In this document: positions 24,158 through 34,708 of the stretch, one piece after another
Numbering within the stretch: position 1 is the stretch's first letter
Layout: each line of letters opens with the position of its first letter
DNA from: Actinomycetota bacterium
GTDB lineage: Bacteria > Actinomycetota > UBA4738 > HRBIN12
DNA: 64,000 nucleotides
Direction of reading: 5' to 3'
Assembly (NCBI GenBank): GCA_035640355.1
Contig: DASQWI010000018.1
Coordinates: 1 to 64,000, forward strand
The notes under the pieces: model-generated
Told to the model about the DNA's origin: nothing
Database searches by the model: none
What the model saw: only the letters and a program-made list of their open reading frames with translations
Made by a program: the position numbers and the translations under genes

Positions 24158-24232
24158 TGGGCCTGGTTGGACTTGAACCAACGACCTCATCCTTATCAGG
24201 GATGCGCTCTAACCGAGCTGAGCTACAGGCCC
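24158..24232 (-). tRNA. tRNA-Ile (anticodon GAU)
   Basis: On the minus strand GGGCCTG pairs with CAGGCCC, D arm GCTC..GAGC, anticodon stem-loop CATCC-CTGATAA-GGATG giving GAT, T arm TTGG-TTCAAGT-CCAA, discriminator A, CCA not encoded. Position next to gyrA is typical of Actinomycetota. Confidence 0.97.
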
Positions 24233-24323
24233 GAAACGAAACCCGTGGACCGGTACCCGGCCGAAGGTGCAGCGTACGCGGGGCTCGGAAATAGTGTCAA
24301 TCGCGCTGTGACCTGCACGAACG

Positions 24324-24785
24324 TTACCTCCGTTCTGACAGCGTCACCTCGATGCCGCCGACGATGTCGGAGAGCAGGTTGTACAGCAACGCGACGAACA
24401 CGTTGATCAGCGACCACAGAACGACCATGAGGAGGCCGACGGCGACTCCTCGGGTGAACAGCCACTCACCACTTATCTGGAACGTCTCGTCCGAGAACAG
24501 CTCGCGGATCAGGTCCTCGACGTTCTGGATCGCGCCGATCGCGCCGAGCACCCCGTACAGGATGATGAGCGCGCCCAGGATCACGACCATGATGCATGCG
24601 TAGAACAGGAAGGAGATCTTCAACACCGACCACGGCGCGACCTTCCGGATGACGACCCGGGCCTGACGAGAGCGCGCCCGCCGGAACCGCGGGCGTCCCC
24701 CACCGCCGTCGCCTTCGGGCACGCGTTCGCCCGTGTCTGGTCGCGGCTGCATCGACAACGAGGTCTGGCCAGCAGGATCGCTCAT
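24324..24785 (-). CDS. DUF3566 family membrane protein
   Basis: A 153-residue protein with a disordered polar first 40 residues, then IRKVAPWSVLKISFLFYACI leading into a first helix, a short loop with VEDLIRELF, and a second helix (VGLLMVVLWSLINVFVALLY) followed by DIVGGIEVTL. The KVAPWSVLKIS motif and C-terminal GGIEVTL are the DUF3566 signature. In Actinomycetota it almost always follows gyrA. Function is unknown; links to cell division or topoisomerase are only from context. Likely co-transcribed with gyrA, since only 141 bases separate them. Confidence 0.9.
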   Translation of the reverse strand: MSDPAGQTSLSMQPRPDTGERVPEGDGGGGRPRFRRARSRQARVVIRKVAPWSVLKISFLFYACIMVVILGALIILYGVLGAIGAIQNVEDLIRELFSDETFQISGEWLFTRGVAVGLLMVVLWSLINVFVALLYNLLSDIVGGIEVTLSERR

Positions 24786-24926
24786 GCGTTCCTGCCCTTT
24801 CTACGCGGCGAGATCGGCGAGGGCAACCATGGGCCTCACGTCGCCTCCCGGCGGGGCCGGACGACAGCCTCGCGTGAGGAACGTCACGACGCCGAACGGA
24901 TCGGTCACGCCGCTCGGTTGGTCGTT

Positions 24927-27377
24927 CTAGGCGTCCTCGACCTGCGCGATGACAGGAGCGATCACCGCAACGTGGGCGCCGGCGTCCACGCGCATCGTTC
25001 GGACTCCCTGACTTGCGCGGCCGACGCGGCGGATGTCGCTCGCCGCCACTCGGATCACGATCCCCGAGGACGAGATGACGAACATGTCCTGATCCTTCGT
25101 GCCGACGAACGCCCCGGCGAGCTTGCCCGTTCGGTTGGTCAGCGTGTGACCGATCACGCCCTTGCCGCCGCGGCCCTTGACCGGATACTCCTTGAGCGTC
25201 GTTCGCTTGCCGTAGCCCTGCTGCGTGACGCTGATCAGCTCCTCGCCGTCCGATGCGATGCCGAGCGCGATCACCTCGTCGTCGTCGTCGAGGCGCATGC
25301 CGATCACACCAGCGGTCTGACGGCCCATCGGGCGCACCAATCCCTCCTTGAACCGGATGGTCTGTCCCTTTCGAGAGACCAGGAACACGTCGTCTTTGCC
25401 GTCGGTCAGCCGAACGTCGATCAGCTCGTCGCCCGGGCGGAGGTTGATCGCGGCCAGCCCCGTTCGCGGTGAGTCGTACTCGGGAAGCGGCGTCTTCTTC
25501 ACCATGCCTCGCCGCGTCGCGAACAGCAGGTAGCGCCCCTCGGCGTACTCCTTGAGGTCGATGACCGCTTGAACCCGCTCGTCTCCGGTGATCGCGACGC
25601 CCGGCAGGTTGGCGGCGTAGGTGCCGCGGGCCGTCCGGGATGCCTCGGGAACGTCATGGACCTTCACCCGGTAGACCTTGCCGCGGCTGGTGAAGAACAA
25701 GAGCAGGTTGTGCGTTGTCGTCGTGAACACATCCTTGACGACGTCCTCCTCCTTCAGGTTTGCGCCGCGGATCCCCTTTCCGCCGCGTCCCTGGCGGCGG
25801 AAGTTCTCGACCGGCTGGCGCTTCACGTATCCCGCACGGCTCACCGTGATGACGACGTCCTCCTCTGCGATGAGGTCCTGGACGTCGAGCTCGCCCTCGT
25901 CGGCCTTCAGCTTCGTTCGGCGCGGGTCGGCGAAGCGCTTCCTGATCTCGAGCAGCTCCTCTTTGATGACGCCGCGGATCTTCTTTGGGTCCTTGAGCAG
26001 CGCTTTGAGGTGGCGGATGCGAGCGAGCAACTCCTTGTGCTCGGTCTCCAACTCCTCGCGCGCGAGGCGTGTGAGCCGGCGGAGCGGCATGTCCAGGATG
26101 TGGTTCGCCTGGATCTCCGAAAGCTTGAACTGCTTCATCAGCTTCCCGCGCGCCTCCTCGGCATCCTGTGAGCCGCGGATGATGCGGATCACCGCGTCGA
26201 GGTTCTGAAGCGCGATCAGCAGGCCCTGGACGATGTGATCGCGCTCCTCCGCGCGGCGGAGCTGCCAGCGCGTGCGGCGCGTGACGACGTCGACCTGGTG
26301 ATCGACGTAGTGGCCGATCATCTCGGCAAGGTTCAGCGTCCGCGGGACGCCGTCGACGAGCGCCAGCATGATCACGCCGAAGCTGTCTTGCAGCTGTGTG
26401 TGCTTGTAGAGCTGGTTCAACACGACCTGGGGATTGGCGCCGCGCTTCAGGTCGATGACCAGGCGCATTCCCTCGCGCCCGCTCGAGTGGTCCTTGACGT
26501 CGACGACGTCCTTCTGGCGGCCCGACTTCACCAGCTCGGCGATCTTCTCGGCGAGACGAGCTTTGTTCACCTGGTACGGGAGCTCGGTGACGACGATGCG
26601 TTGCCTTCCGCTCGCGCCCTCCTCGATCGTGCAGACGCCGCGAACCCTGATCGATCCCCGCCCGGTCAGGTAGGCATCCTTGATCCCGTCGCGACCGAGG
26701 ATCGTGGCGCCCGTGGGGAAGTCGGGGCCCTTGATGAGCTTCATCAGATCGCGCGGTTTGGACTCGGGGTTGTCGATGAAGTGGACGACGCCATCGATGA
26801 CCTCGCCGAGGTTGTGCGGCGGGATGTTCGTCGCCATCCCGACGGCGATGCCGCCGGAGCCGTTCACGAGCAGGTTCGGGAACCGCGACGGCAGGATCGT
26901 TGGCTCCTGCTCGTAGCCGTCGTAGTTCGGGACGAAGTCGACCGTCTCGGCCTCGATGTCGCGGAGCATCTCCATCGCCGTGTGCGAGAGACGCGCTTCC
27001 GTATAGCGCATCGCGCCCGGCGGATCGCCGTCGATCGAGCCGAAGTTGCCGTGCGGGTCGATGAGCGGATGGCGCAGCGAGAAGTCCTGTCCCATCCGAA
27101 CGAGCGAGTCGTACACAGCCTCGAGTGAGTGCGGGTGGTACTTCTTGACCACCTCGCCGACGGCCCACGCCGACTTGCGGTACGGGCGGTCCGGTCGAAG
27201 GCCGCCCTCCAGCATCGACCACAGGATCCGGCGATGGACGGGCTTCAGGCCGTCTCGAACGTCGGGGAGCGCGCGCCCGACGATGACGGACATCGCGTAG
27301 TCGAGGTACGAGCGCTGGATCTCGTCCTCGAGCTGAACGTCCTCGATCCGCCCGGCGAGCAGACCCTCCTGCGCCAC
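24927..27377 (-). CDS. gyrA: DNA gyrase subunit A
   Basis: The 816-residue type II topoisomerase subunit that cuts and re-joins DNA, with GyrB. The catalytic Tyr lies in AMRYTEARL; the C-terminal pinwheel domain carries the GyrA box in RRQGRGGKGIRG. GTG 27377 has AAAGGG upstream. The quinolone-resistance region reads HPHSLEAVYD (residues 81-90 locally), where almost all GyrA proteins have HPHGDxxxYD; Ser-Leu-Glu replaces Gly-Asp-Ser/Ala. This is seen in the DNA at 27118-27137. It follows gyrB in the leftward replication operon. ParC is less likely as only one A/B pair is present next to recF. Confidence 0.97.
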   Translation of the reverse strand: MAQEGLLAGRIEDVQLEDEIQRSYLDYAMSVIVGRALPDVRDGLKPVHRRILWSMLEGGLRPDRPYRKSAWAVGEVVKKYHPHSLEAVYDSLVRMGQDFSLRHPLIDPHGNFGSIDGDPPGAMRYTEARLSHTAMEMLRDIEAETVDFVPNYDGYEQEPTILPSRFPNLLVNGSGGIAVGMATNIPPHNLGEVIDGVVHFIDNPESKPRDLMKLIKGPDFPTGATILGRDGIKDAYLTGRGSIRVRGVCTIEEGASGRQRIVVTELPYQVNKARLAEKIAELVKSGRQKDVVDVKDHSSGREGMRLVIDLKRGANPQVVLNQLYKHTQLQDSFGVIMLALVDGVPRTLNLAEMIGHYVDHQVDVVTRRTRWQLRRAEERDHIVQGLLIALQNLDAVIRIIRGSQDAEEARGKLMKQFKLSEIQANHILDMPLRRLTRLAREELETEHKELLARIRHLKALLKDPKKIRGVIKEELLEIRKRFADPRRTKLKADEGELDVQDLIAEEDVVITVSRAGYVKRQPVENFRRQGRGGKGIRGANLKEEDVVKDVFTTTTHNLLLFFTSRGKVYRVKVHDVPEASRTARGTYAANLPGVAITGDERVQAVIDLKEYAEGRYLLFATRRGMVKKTPLPEYDSPRTGLAAINLRPGDELIDVRLTDGKDDVFLVSRKGQTIRFKEGLVRPMGRQTAGVIGMRLDDDDEVIALGIASDGEELISVTQQGYGKRTTLKEYPVKGRGGKGVIGHTLTNRTGKLAGAFVGTKDQDMFVISSSGIVIRVAASDIRRVGRASQGVRTMRVDAGAHVAVIAPVIAQVEDA

Positions 27378-27395
27378 CTAGATAGCCCTTTCGTC

Positions 27396-27437
27396 GTGGG
27401 GGCCTCGCTCGCCTTCGGCTCGCTTGTTGACCCCCAC
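27396..27437. other. Long hairpin between gyrB and gyrA
   Basis: GTGGGGG (27396-27402) pairs with CCCCCAC (27431-27437), with a smaller GCC-TTC-GGC helix inside. It lies just upstream of gyrA on the minus strand, after the gyrB stop, so it could attenuate or stabilise the gyrBA transcript. No T-run follows, so a simple terminator is unlikely. Confidence 0.45.
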
Positions 27438-27450
27438 ACCCCCGGTCCGG

Positions 27451-29481
<2,031 letters not shown>

Positions 29482-29557
29482 CTACCAATCGGGGGTGACG
29501 CCGGTGCCGGATCCACTCCCCTTTTCGGCCACGTGGGCCCGCGCCGAACGCCTTGCG

Positions 29558-29911
29558 CTACAAGCGTTTCCGTGGTTCGGCGCGGACGACAACGTGCACT
29601 CGCATGACCTCCTTCGAGCCGAGCGCAGCGTTCGCCTTGTTGCGGATCTCCGACGCGAGGAAACGCACCTGCGCACCCCACGGTCCGTCGCTCGCGGCGA
29701 CCACCAGAACGCCCGACTCCAGGCTCACCGGGGCGCATTCGGCGGCCAGTCGAGGGCCGACGACCGAATCCCAGTCCACCGACAACTGCCCGATTGGCAC
29801 GCCACGCGCGAACGCGTGCTCGCGCATGAGACCGTCGACGATCTCCCCCATCGTGCTGCCGTCCCGGGTTCGTTCGTCCTTTCGGTTCCGCCACCCCTTG
29901 CTGTGCGGCAT
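29558..29911 (-). CDS. DUF721 / DciA-like replication protein
   Basis: A 117-residue protein with VDWDSVVGPRLAAECAPVSL and VSLESGVLVVAASDGPWGAQ, the DUF721 core. DciA is the ancestral loader or operator of the DnaB helicase (established for DUF721 members). It sits between recF and gyrB, the usual place in Actinomycetota. The ATG at 29911 overlaps the recF stop (ATGA). Confidence 0.85.
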   Translation of the reverse strand: MPHSKGWRNRKDERTRDGSTMGEIVDGLMREHAFARGVPIGQLSVDWDSVVGPRLAAECAPVSLESGVLVVAASDGPWGAQVRFLASEIRNKANAALGSKEVMRVHVVVRAEPRKRL

Positions 29912-30996
29912 CAGGACCGATCCCGCAACGTTCCGCCTCGCACGTCCCAGACGCGATCGGCTTCTTCCGGCACGTGGCCCTCGTCGGCGACGGTGACGAA
30001 CACCTGGTCGCGCTCGCCGAGCCGAGCGGCGACGCGGTGGCGGCGAGCCGGGTCGAGCGCCGAGAACGGATCGTCAAGGAGGAGAACCGGCCGCTCGCCC
30101 ACCTCGACCTCGACGGCCGACGCCAGGCCGAGCCGCAAGCAGAGGGCGGCCGCCCACGCCTCCCCGTGGCTCGCGAACCCTCGTGCACCGAGGTCGCGAA
30201 CGGCGAGCGCCAGATCGTCTCTGTGCGGACCGACCAGGGTGGTCCGGCGAACGATCTCGTCCTGCCGGCGAGCCGCTAGTCGCTCCGCGAAGGTCTCCTC
30301 GAGCGGCTCGTCACCGACGTTGGCGGCGTAGTCGACGTCCAGGCCGTAGCCAGCGAGGTGCCGGTACTCCTCCGCCGCCGCCGGCGCCAGCCGCTCCACT
30401 CCCTCGCGCCGCAGCCGGATCAGCGCGCAACCGGTCTCCGTCAGCTCGGCATCCCAAGCGTCGAGCCCCGACGGCGCCCCGCGTCCTTCCCACTCCTTCA
30501 ACAAGCGATTGCGTTGACGGAGCGCCCTGTCGTATGCGGTGATCGCCGACTCCTTGAGCGGCCACAGGCTCCGAACGACGTCATCCATCAAGTCGCGCCG
30601 TTTCGAAGGATCGCCGATCACGATCACCAGATCGTCGGGGCCGAAGAACACGCCTCGCACCTGACGACGAACGTCTCGCTTCCGGCGTACGCGCGTGCCG
30701 TTCACCTGCACTCTGTTCGCGCCGCGGACCGGGATCTCGACCTCGACAAGGACGCGCCCCCCTCCGGTCTCGATCTCCCCGCGCGAATATGCCGCCTCGG
30801 CTCCGCGGCGAACGACCGATTCCGTCGACGACGTTCGCGGGGACTGCAGGAAGAACACGAACGCCATCCCCTCGAGCGCATTCGTCTTTCCCTCACCGTT
30901 CGGTCCGACGAGCACCATCAAGTCCGGCCCAAGATCTTGGAGTCGCGTCTCGGCGTGATTACGGAAGTCCCGGATCTCCACCCAGGACAGATGCAA
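29911..30996 (-). CDS. recF: DNA replication and repair protein RecF
   Basis: A 361-residue SMC-like ATPase that loads RecA at gaps. Walker A GPNGEGKTN at about 31-39; the signature-like ASHGEAWAAAL and Walker B VLLLDDPFSALD are in the C-terminal third. TTG 30996 gives MHLSWVEIRDFRNH, the expected start. It lies seven bases after dnaN and its stop overlaps the DciA-like gene. Confidence 0.96.
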   Translation of the reverse strand: MHLSWVEIRDFRNHAETRLQDLGPDLMVLVGPNGEGKTNALEGMAFVFFLQSPRTSSTESVVRRGAEAAYSRGEIETGGGRVLVEVEIPVRGANRVQVNGTRVRRKRDVRRQVRGVFFGPDDLVIVIGDPSKRRDLMDDVVRSLWPLKESAITAYDRALRQRNRLLKEWEGRGAPSGLDAWDAELTETGCALIRLRREGVERLAPAAAEEYRHLAGYGLDVDYAANVGDEPLEETFAERLAARRQDEIVRRTTLVGPHRDDLALAVRDLGARGFASHGEAWAAALCLRLGLASAVEVEVGERPVLLLDDPFSALDPARRHRVAARLGERDQVFVTVADEGHVPEEADRVWDVRGGTLRDRS

Positions 30997-31003
30997 CGCC
31001 GAA

Positions 31004-32107
31004 CTAGCCGACGGGCGTTGGGAGCCGAACCGGCATGACGAGGTACGTGAAGTCGTCCGTTTCGCCGCGCACGACGCCGGGCTTCAGGCCGTCACGGACC
31101 TCGACATGGACGCTGTTCCCGATCGTCGCCGCCAGACCGTCCGCCAGGTAGTTGGGGTTGAACGCCGCGGTGACGTCTTCGCCCTCGTACTTCGACTCGA
31201 CCGCTTCCACCGCCTGACCGAGATCCGGTGACGACGAAGACAGCTTCACCCCGAGTGCGTTGAACTCGAGCCGTATCGGCGACGTGTCGCGTGCGAGAAG
31301 GCCGACTCGCCGAACCGCATCGATCAATTGCTGACGAGAACCGGTCAGTCGATTCTCGTAGCGCTCCGGAAGTAGCTGCCGATAGTTGGGGAACTCTCCG
31401 TCGATCAGCCGCGACGTCAGTGAGAGCTGCCCCAGGTGGAACGAGGCCTGGCTCTGGTCGATGAACAGCTCGATGTCGCCCTTCTCGATCGCCTGCGCAG
31501 CGCGGCCGGCCTCGGTCATCGCACGTTCGGGCACGAGCGACTTCGCCTCACCGGATGCCGTCGCCACGAGCTCGCGGACCGCGAGCCGGTACGAGTCGGT
31601 GGCCACGAGTGTGATGCCCTCGCGGCTGACCTCGACGAGGACGCCGGTGAGCATGGGGCGTGCCTCGTCGCGAGACGCGGCACGAGCGACCTGTGCGACC
31701 GCCTCCGCGAACCGCTGGGCCTCGACCACGACCCGGGTACCCGTCGGCGGCTGGAGGGCCGGAAAGTCCTCCGCCGGAAGCAGGCGGAGCGCTCCCTCGT
31801 ACGCGGCGCATCGGATGTGGGCCTGGCTCTGGTCGGATTCCAACTCAACCGGCGCATCGGAGAGGCTCTTGACGGTGTCGCCCAGCAGGCGAGCGGGCAC
31901 GAGAGCCGTTCCCTCTTCGGCCACCTGAACCTCGATCGCCAGGCGGGCCGACACCTCCAGATCGGTCGTCGTGAGCGTGAGCGAACCCTCTGATGCCGCT
32001 TCGAGCAGGACCCCGGTCAGGGCCGGGATGCCCGGTCGGGAGGACACGCCGCGCTGAACGGTCTGGAGCGCCTCCGAGAGCGCATCACGGTCGCACCGGA
32101 ACTTCAC
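31004..32107 (-). CDS. dnaN: DNA polymerase III beta sliding clamp
   Basis: A 367-residue three-domain clamp. It begins MKFRCDRDALSEALQTVQRG and ends YLVMPVRLP, the classic beta-clamp ends, with LLPAEDFPAL and SLTSRLIDGEFPNYRQLLP in the middle domains. GTG 32107 has AAGGGGGTGG upstream. The gene lies between dnaA and recF, directly following the dnaA-dnaN gap. Peptide-binding pocket residues are not checked. Confidence 0.97.
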   Translation of the reverse strand: MKFRCDRDALSEALQTVQRGVSSRPGIPALTGVLLEAASEGSLTLTTTDLEVSARLAIEVQVAEEGTALVPARLLGDTVKSLSDAPVELESDQSQAHIRCAAYEGALRLLPAEDFPALQPPTGTRVVVEAQRFAEAVAQVARAASRDEARPMLTGVLVEVSREGITLVATDSYRLAVRELVATASGEAKSLVPERAMTEAGRAAQAIEKGDIELFIDQSQASFHLGQLSLTSRLIDGEFPNYRQLLPERYENRLTGSRQQLIDAVRRVGLLARDTSPIRLEFNALGVKLSSSSPDLGQAVEAVESKYEGEDVTAAFNPNYLADGLAATIGNSVHVEVRDGLKPGVVRGETDDFTYLVMPVRLPTPVG

Positions 32108-32317
32108 GTTTCCACCCCCTTGCTGCTTCTACGTGCTCCCTCTTTTTACCTCTAGTAGTGGTAGGGCCTGGGGAAAAAGGGAGAACCCACCCATTTTCCG
32201 AGCGTAGCGGGCCCGTGTGACATGGGGACGCCATGGGGGAAACGGTGCATGAAGGAGTCGGCGTCGTCGAGATCTCCCGGCCGGCTCCCGGGCCGTGCAC
32301 AACGTTTGCACGACGTG
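32108..32317. other. dnaA-dnaN intergenic region
   Basis: About 210 bases. It holds one weak DnaA-box-like GTTTCCACC (32108-32116), a modest AT-rich run (CTCCCTCTTTTTACCTC), and the inverted repeat CTCCCTCTTTTT / AAAAAGGGAG at about 32131-32194, which is a candidate terminator for dnaA or duplex-unwinding element. Fewer good DnaA boxes are present than in the dnaA-rpmH gap. Confidence 0.4.
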
Positions 32318-33694
32318 TCACGTCCCCCGGGCCCGGTCTCGGACGATCCTCGACAGGTCCTGGACCTGGCGGTACGTGGTGCTCCGGGCTCGCATGTCGC
32401 GCTCGATCTTCAGGATCCCGTGGCGTGCCGTGGTGTGGTCGCGGCCGCCGAACGTGTCCCCGATCTTCACGAGGCTCTGGCCGCTGCACTCGCGCATGAG
32501 GTACATCGCGACGTGCCGGGCGGTCGTGAGAGGCCGGGAGCGGTTCGGCGAGACGAGGTCCTCGACGGACAGCCCGAAGTACTTGGCGCTCTCCTCGAGT
32601 ATCACCTGCGGCGGGATCTCCGCCTCGGCCTGGGGCAGAAGGTCTTCGAGAGCGTGCTCCGCGAGGTCGGTGGTGATGGCGTGGCCCGTCAAGTCCGACC
32701 AGGCGACGACCCGGACGAGCGCGCCTTCGAGCTCTCGGATGTTCTGGTCGAACTTGCTGGCGATGAAGTCGATGACCTCGTCGGGGACGTGGACGGCTTC
32801 CCGCTGCGCCTTGAGCTGAAGGATGGCGATGCGAGTCTCCACGTCGGGCGGCTGGACGTCGACGCACAGCCCGATGCGGAACCGCGACTGCAGTCGCTCC
32901 TCCATCCCGAGTTCCTGCGGCGGACGGTCGGACGCGATGACGATCTGCCGCTCCTTCTCGTGCAGCGCGTTGAACGTGTGGAAGAACTCGGTCTGCGTCT
33001 CCTCGCGCTTGGCGAGGAACTGGATGTCGTCGACGAGCATGACGTCGACGTCGCGATACCGCGCGGCGAACTGATACCCCTGTCGTTCCCGAACGGCCTT
33101 GATGAACTCGGCCATGAAGCTCTCGCTCGTGACGTACTTGACGCGCAGTCGCGGCGAAAGCCGGTGCATCTGGTGGCCGATCGCGACGAGCAGATGCGTC
33201 TTGCCCAGTCCGACTCCGCCGTAGATGAACAACGGGTTGTACGCCTTGGACGGTGGGGCCTCCGCGACCGCCATCGCCGCGGCGTGAGCGAAGCGATTCG
33301 ACGGTCCCGGAACGAACGCCTCGAACGTGTAGTTCGGGAACGGAAGGCCCGGTGCTCCCCGCCCCTCAACGGGAGTGTGAACCGGCGTCGCGGTCGCCGA
33401 CGGTCCGGGTTGGGCCGCAGGCGATTCGGGGGGTGCCGCTCGGAAACGGATCCGTACCGGGAGGCCCAGCGCCTCCGTTGCCGCCTTCCTGATCAGGTCC
33501 GCGTAGTTCTTCGCCAGGCGGTCCTTGACGTACTCCGATGGGGCGAGGACCTCGAGGACGCCGTCATGCAGTCTTGTCGCTTCGACGCCTTGGAACCACA
33601 TGGAGAACGAGCTCTCCGGGAGCTCGCGGCGAGCGCGCTCGACGACGCGAGTCCACGTGGTCTTGGCGGCTTCCTCGTATGAAGCAACGGCCAT
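32318..33694 (-). CDS. dnaA: Chromosomal replication initiator DnaA
   Basis: A 458-residue initiator. Domain I lies in the first 80 residues ([27 protein letters not shown]), a Pro/Ala linker follows, the AAA+ domain has Walker [10 protein letters not shown] at about 158 and Walker [11 protein letters not shown], and the DNA-binding domain IV ends the protein. The DnaA signature reads [16 protein letters not shown] at 32418-32450, where GRDHTTVxHA is usual. ATG 33694 is used; it starts with [18 protein letters not shown]. Divergent from rpmH across the candidate origin. Probably autoregulated by the boxes at 33697-33729 that abut its start. Confidence 0.97.
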   Translation of the reverse strand: MAVASYEEAAKTTWTRVVERARRELPESSFSMWFQGVEATRLHDGVLEVLAPSEYVKDRLAKNYADLIRKAATEALGLPVRIRFRAAPPESPAAQPGPSATATPVHTPVEGRGAPGLPFPNYTFEAFVPGPSNRFAHAAAMAVAEAPPSKAYNPLFIYGGVGLGKTHLLVAIGHQMHRLSPRLRVKYVTSESFMAEFIKAVRERQGYQFAARYRDVDVMLVDDIQFLAKREETQTEFFHTFNALHEKERQIVIASDRPPQELGMEERLQSRFRIGLCVDVQPPDVETRIAILQLKAQREAVHVPDEVIDFIASKFDQNIRELEGALVRVVAWSDLTGHAITTDLAEHALEDLLPQAEAEIPPQVILEESAKYFGLSVEDLVSPNRSRPLTTARHVAMYLMRECSGQSLVKIGDTFGGRDHTTARHGILKIERDMRARSTTYRQVQDLSRIVRDRARGT

Positions 33695-33788
33695 ACTTCT
33701 CCACAGGGCCTTTCCACAAGTGTGGAAACCTCGTGGGGGAAGCGCAAGGCGTCGTGCGGGGAGATGCACGCGCCGGTGAAGCCCGCGG

Positions 33789-33794
33789 ACTATA
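33789..33794 (-). promoter_or_regulatory. -10 hexamer TATAGT of the dnaA promoter
   Basis: TATAGT on the minus strand at about 95 bases before the dnaA start. A leader carrying the DnaA boxes would follow, fitting autoregulation. Confidence 0.4.
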
Positions 33795-33877
33795 GCACCG
33801 AGGTTTTTCACATCGCTCGCCCGCGGGAGGCTTTTGGCGCACTTCTTTCTGTTGAGATCGGGGACCGGGCCCGCCGG

Positions 33878-33883
33878 TATACT
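33878..33883 (+). promoter_or_regulatory. -10 hexamer TATACT of the rpmH promoter
   Basis: TATACT lies about 58 bases before ATG 33941. TTGAGA at 33852-33857 is a -35 candidate with an over-long 20-base spacer. If this is the only promoter, transcription begins downstream of TTG 33834 and TTG 33852, the only upstream starts in the rnpA frame. Confidence 0.5.
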
Positions 33884-33940
33884 TCGAGTCCCCTGCCGAC
33901 GGCGGGACTCACACGTAGCGAGCGGTTCCGAAGGCGACCC

Positions 33941-34078
33941 ATGTCGAAGCGCACATTTCAGCCGAACAATCGGCGGCGGGCCAAGCGCCACGGCTTCCGG
34001 CTCCGCATGCGCACGCGCGCCGGCCGGACGATCATCGCCCGTCGTCGCGCGAAGGGCCGCTCTCGACTGTCGGCGTAG
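33941..34078 (+). CDS. rpmH: 50S ribosomal protein L34
   Basis: A 45-residue, highly basic protein starting [20 protein letters not shown] and ending AKGRSRLSA, the complete L34 signature. It is the first rightward gene at the origin and heads the rpmH-rnpA-yidD-yidC-jag-rsmG operon. Confidence 0.97.
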   Translation: MSKRTFQPNNRRRAKRHGFRLRMRTRAGRTIIARRRAKGRSRLSA

Positions 34079-34082
34079 GGCG

Positions 34083-34403
34083 GGTTCGCTTACCACGGGT
34101 ACATCCGACGTCGGTCGCGTCATCGCGACGGGCCGGGCATTCCACGGAAACCGGGTGGTACTGTTTGTCGCTCCCGGCACGGGGAAGGTCGCATTCGTGG
34201 CTGGACGCCGCGTCGGGCGGGCGGTCTTGCGCAACAGGGCCCGGCGCATCATGCGGGCCGCGTGGCGGGAGCTCGCGCCCACGGTCCCTGATGGGTTCGA
34301 CGTCGCGCTGGTCGCTCGAGGCACCATCCAAGGAGCGCGCTCGCGCGACCTGGTGACGGAGGTGGACGAGCTGCTCTCTCGCGCCGGGGTGACGCGTTCG
34401 TGA
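34083..34403 (+). CDS. rnpA: RNase P protein component, start codon unclear
   Basis: Protein partner of RNase P RNA for tRNA 5' processing. The frame shows the family core: VGRVIATGRAFHGNRVVLFV, then KVAFVAGRRVGRAVLRNRAR and RIMRAAWRE, the conserved RNR helix. C terminus ends SRAGVTRS. Homology suggests the protein begins just at or after the rpmH stop, about 34071-34092, but no ATG, GTG or TTG exists there in this frame. The next GTG (34155) would cut off the N-terminal helix. The frame is, however, open all the way back through rpmH to TTG 33834. Start given is the homology extent, not a proven codon. Confidence 0.85.
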   Translation, partial: GSLTTGTSDVGRVIATGRAFHGNRVVLFVAPGTGKVAFVAGRRVGRAVLRNRARRIMRAAWRELAPTVPDGFDVALVARGTIQGARSRDLVTEVDELLSRAGVTRS

Positions 34404-34708
34404 GGTACATGCGGGCGGCGCTCTGGGCTTCCGGGACGCCGGTGCGGGTGGTGCTGATCGGCCTGATCCGCCTGTACCAATTCACGCTGTCGGGATGGCT
34501 CGGGGGCCAGTGTCGCTTCTACCCCAGCTGCTCGACCTATGCGGCGGAAGCGATCGCCCGTCACGGTGCCCTTCGGGGCGTCGCCCTGGCGACGTGGCGG
34601 CTGGCGCGTTGTGGCCCGTTCACGGCGGGCGGCGTGGATCACGTGCCCGGTCCGCGGCGCGAGCACGGTGTGTATGACTCCGGCATACAGAGGGCCTCGG
34701 CACAGTGA
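34400..34708 (+). CDS. yidD: Membrane protein insertion efficiency factor YidD
   Basis: A 102-residue peripheral membrane protein. It has LIRLYQFTLSGWLGGQCRFY followed by PSCSTYAAEAIARHG, which with the invariant CRFYPSCSTY motif is YidD. GTG 34400 shares GTGA with the rnpA stop. It sits between rnpA and yidC as in most bacteria. Confidence 0.93.
   Translation: MRYMRAALWASGTPVRVVLIGLIRLYQFTLSGWLGGQCRFYPSCSTYAAEAIARHGALRGVALATWRLARCGPFTAGGVDHVPGPRREHGVYDSGIQRASAQ

Larger units (their letters stand above)
33695..33940. other. oriC: Candidate origin of replication (dnaA-rpmH gap)
   Basis: A 246-base gap between divergent dnaA and rpmH. It contains TTCTCCACA (33697-33705), CTTTCCACA (33710-33718) and TGTGGAAAC (33721-33729), plus TTTTTCACA (33804-33812), each matching the consensus TTATCCACA in seven or eight of nine bases. 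The first three lie within 33 bases, in alternating orientation, a dense cluster. Gene direction flips here, which agrees with bidirectional replication. Alternative location: the dnaA-dnaN gap. Confidence 0.6.
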
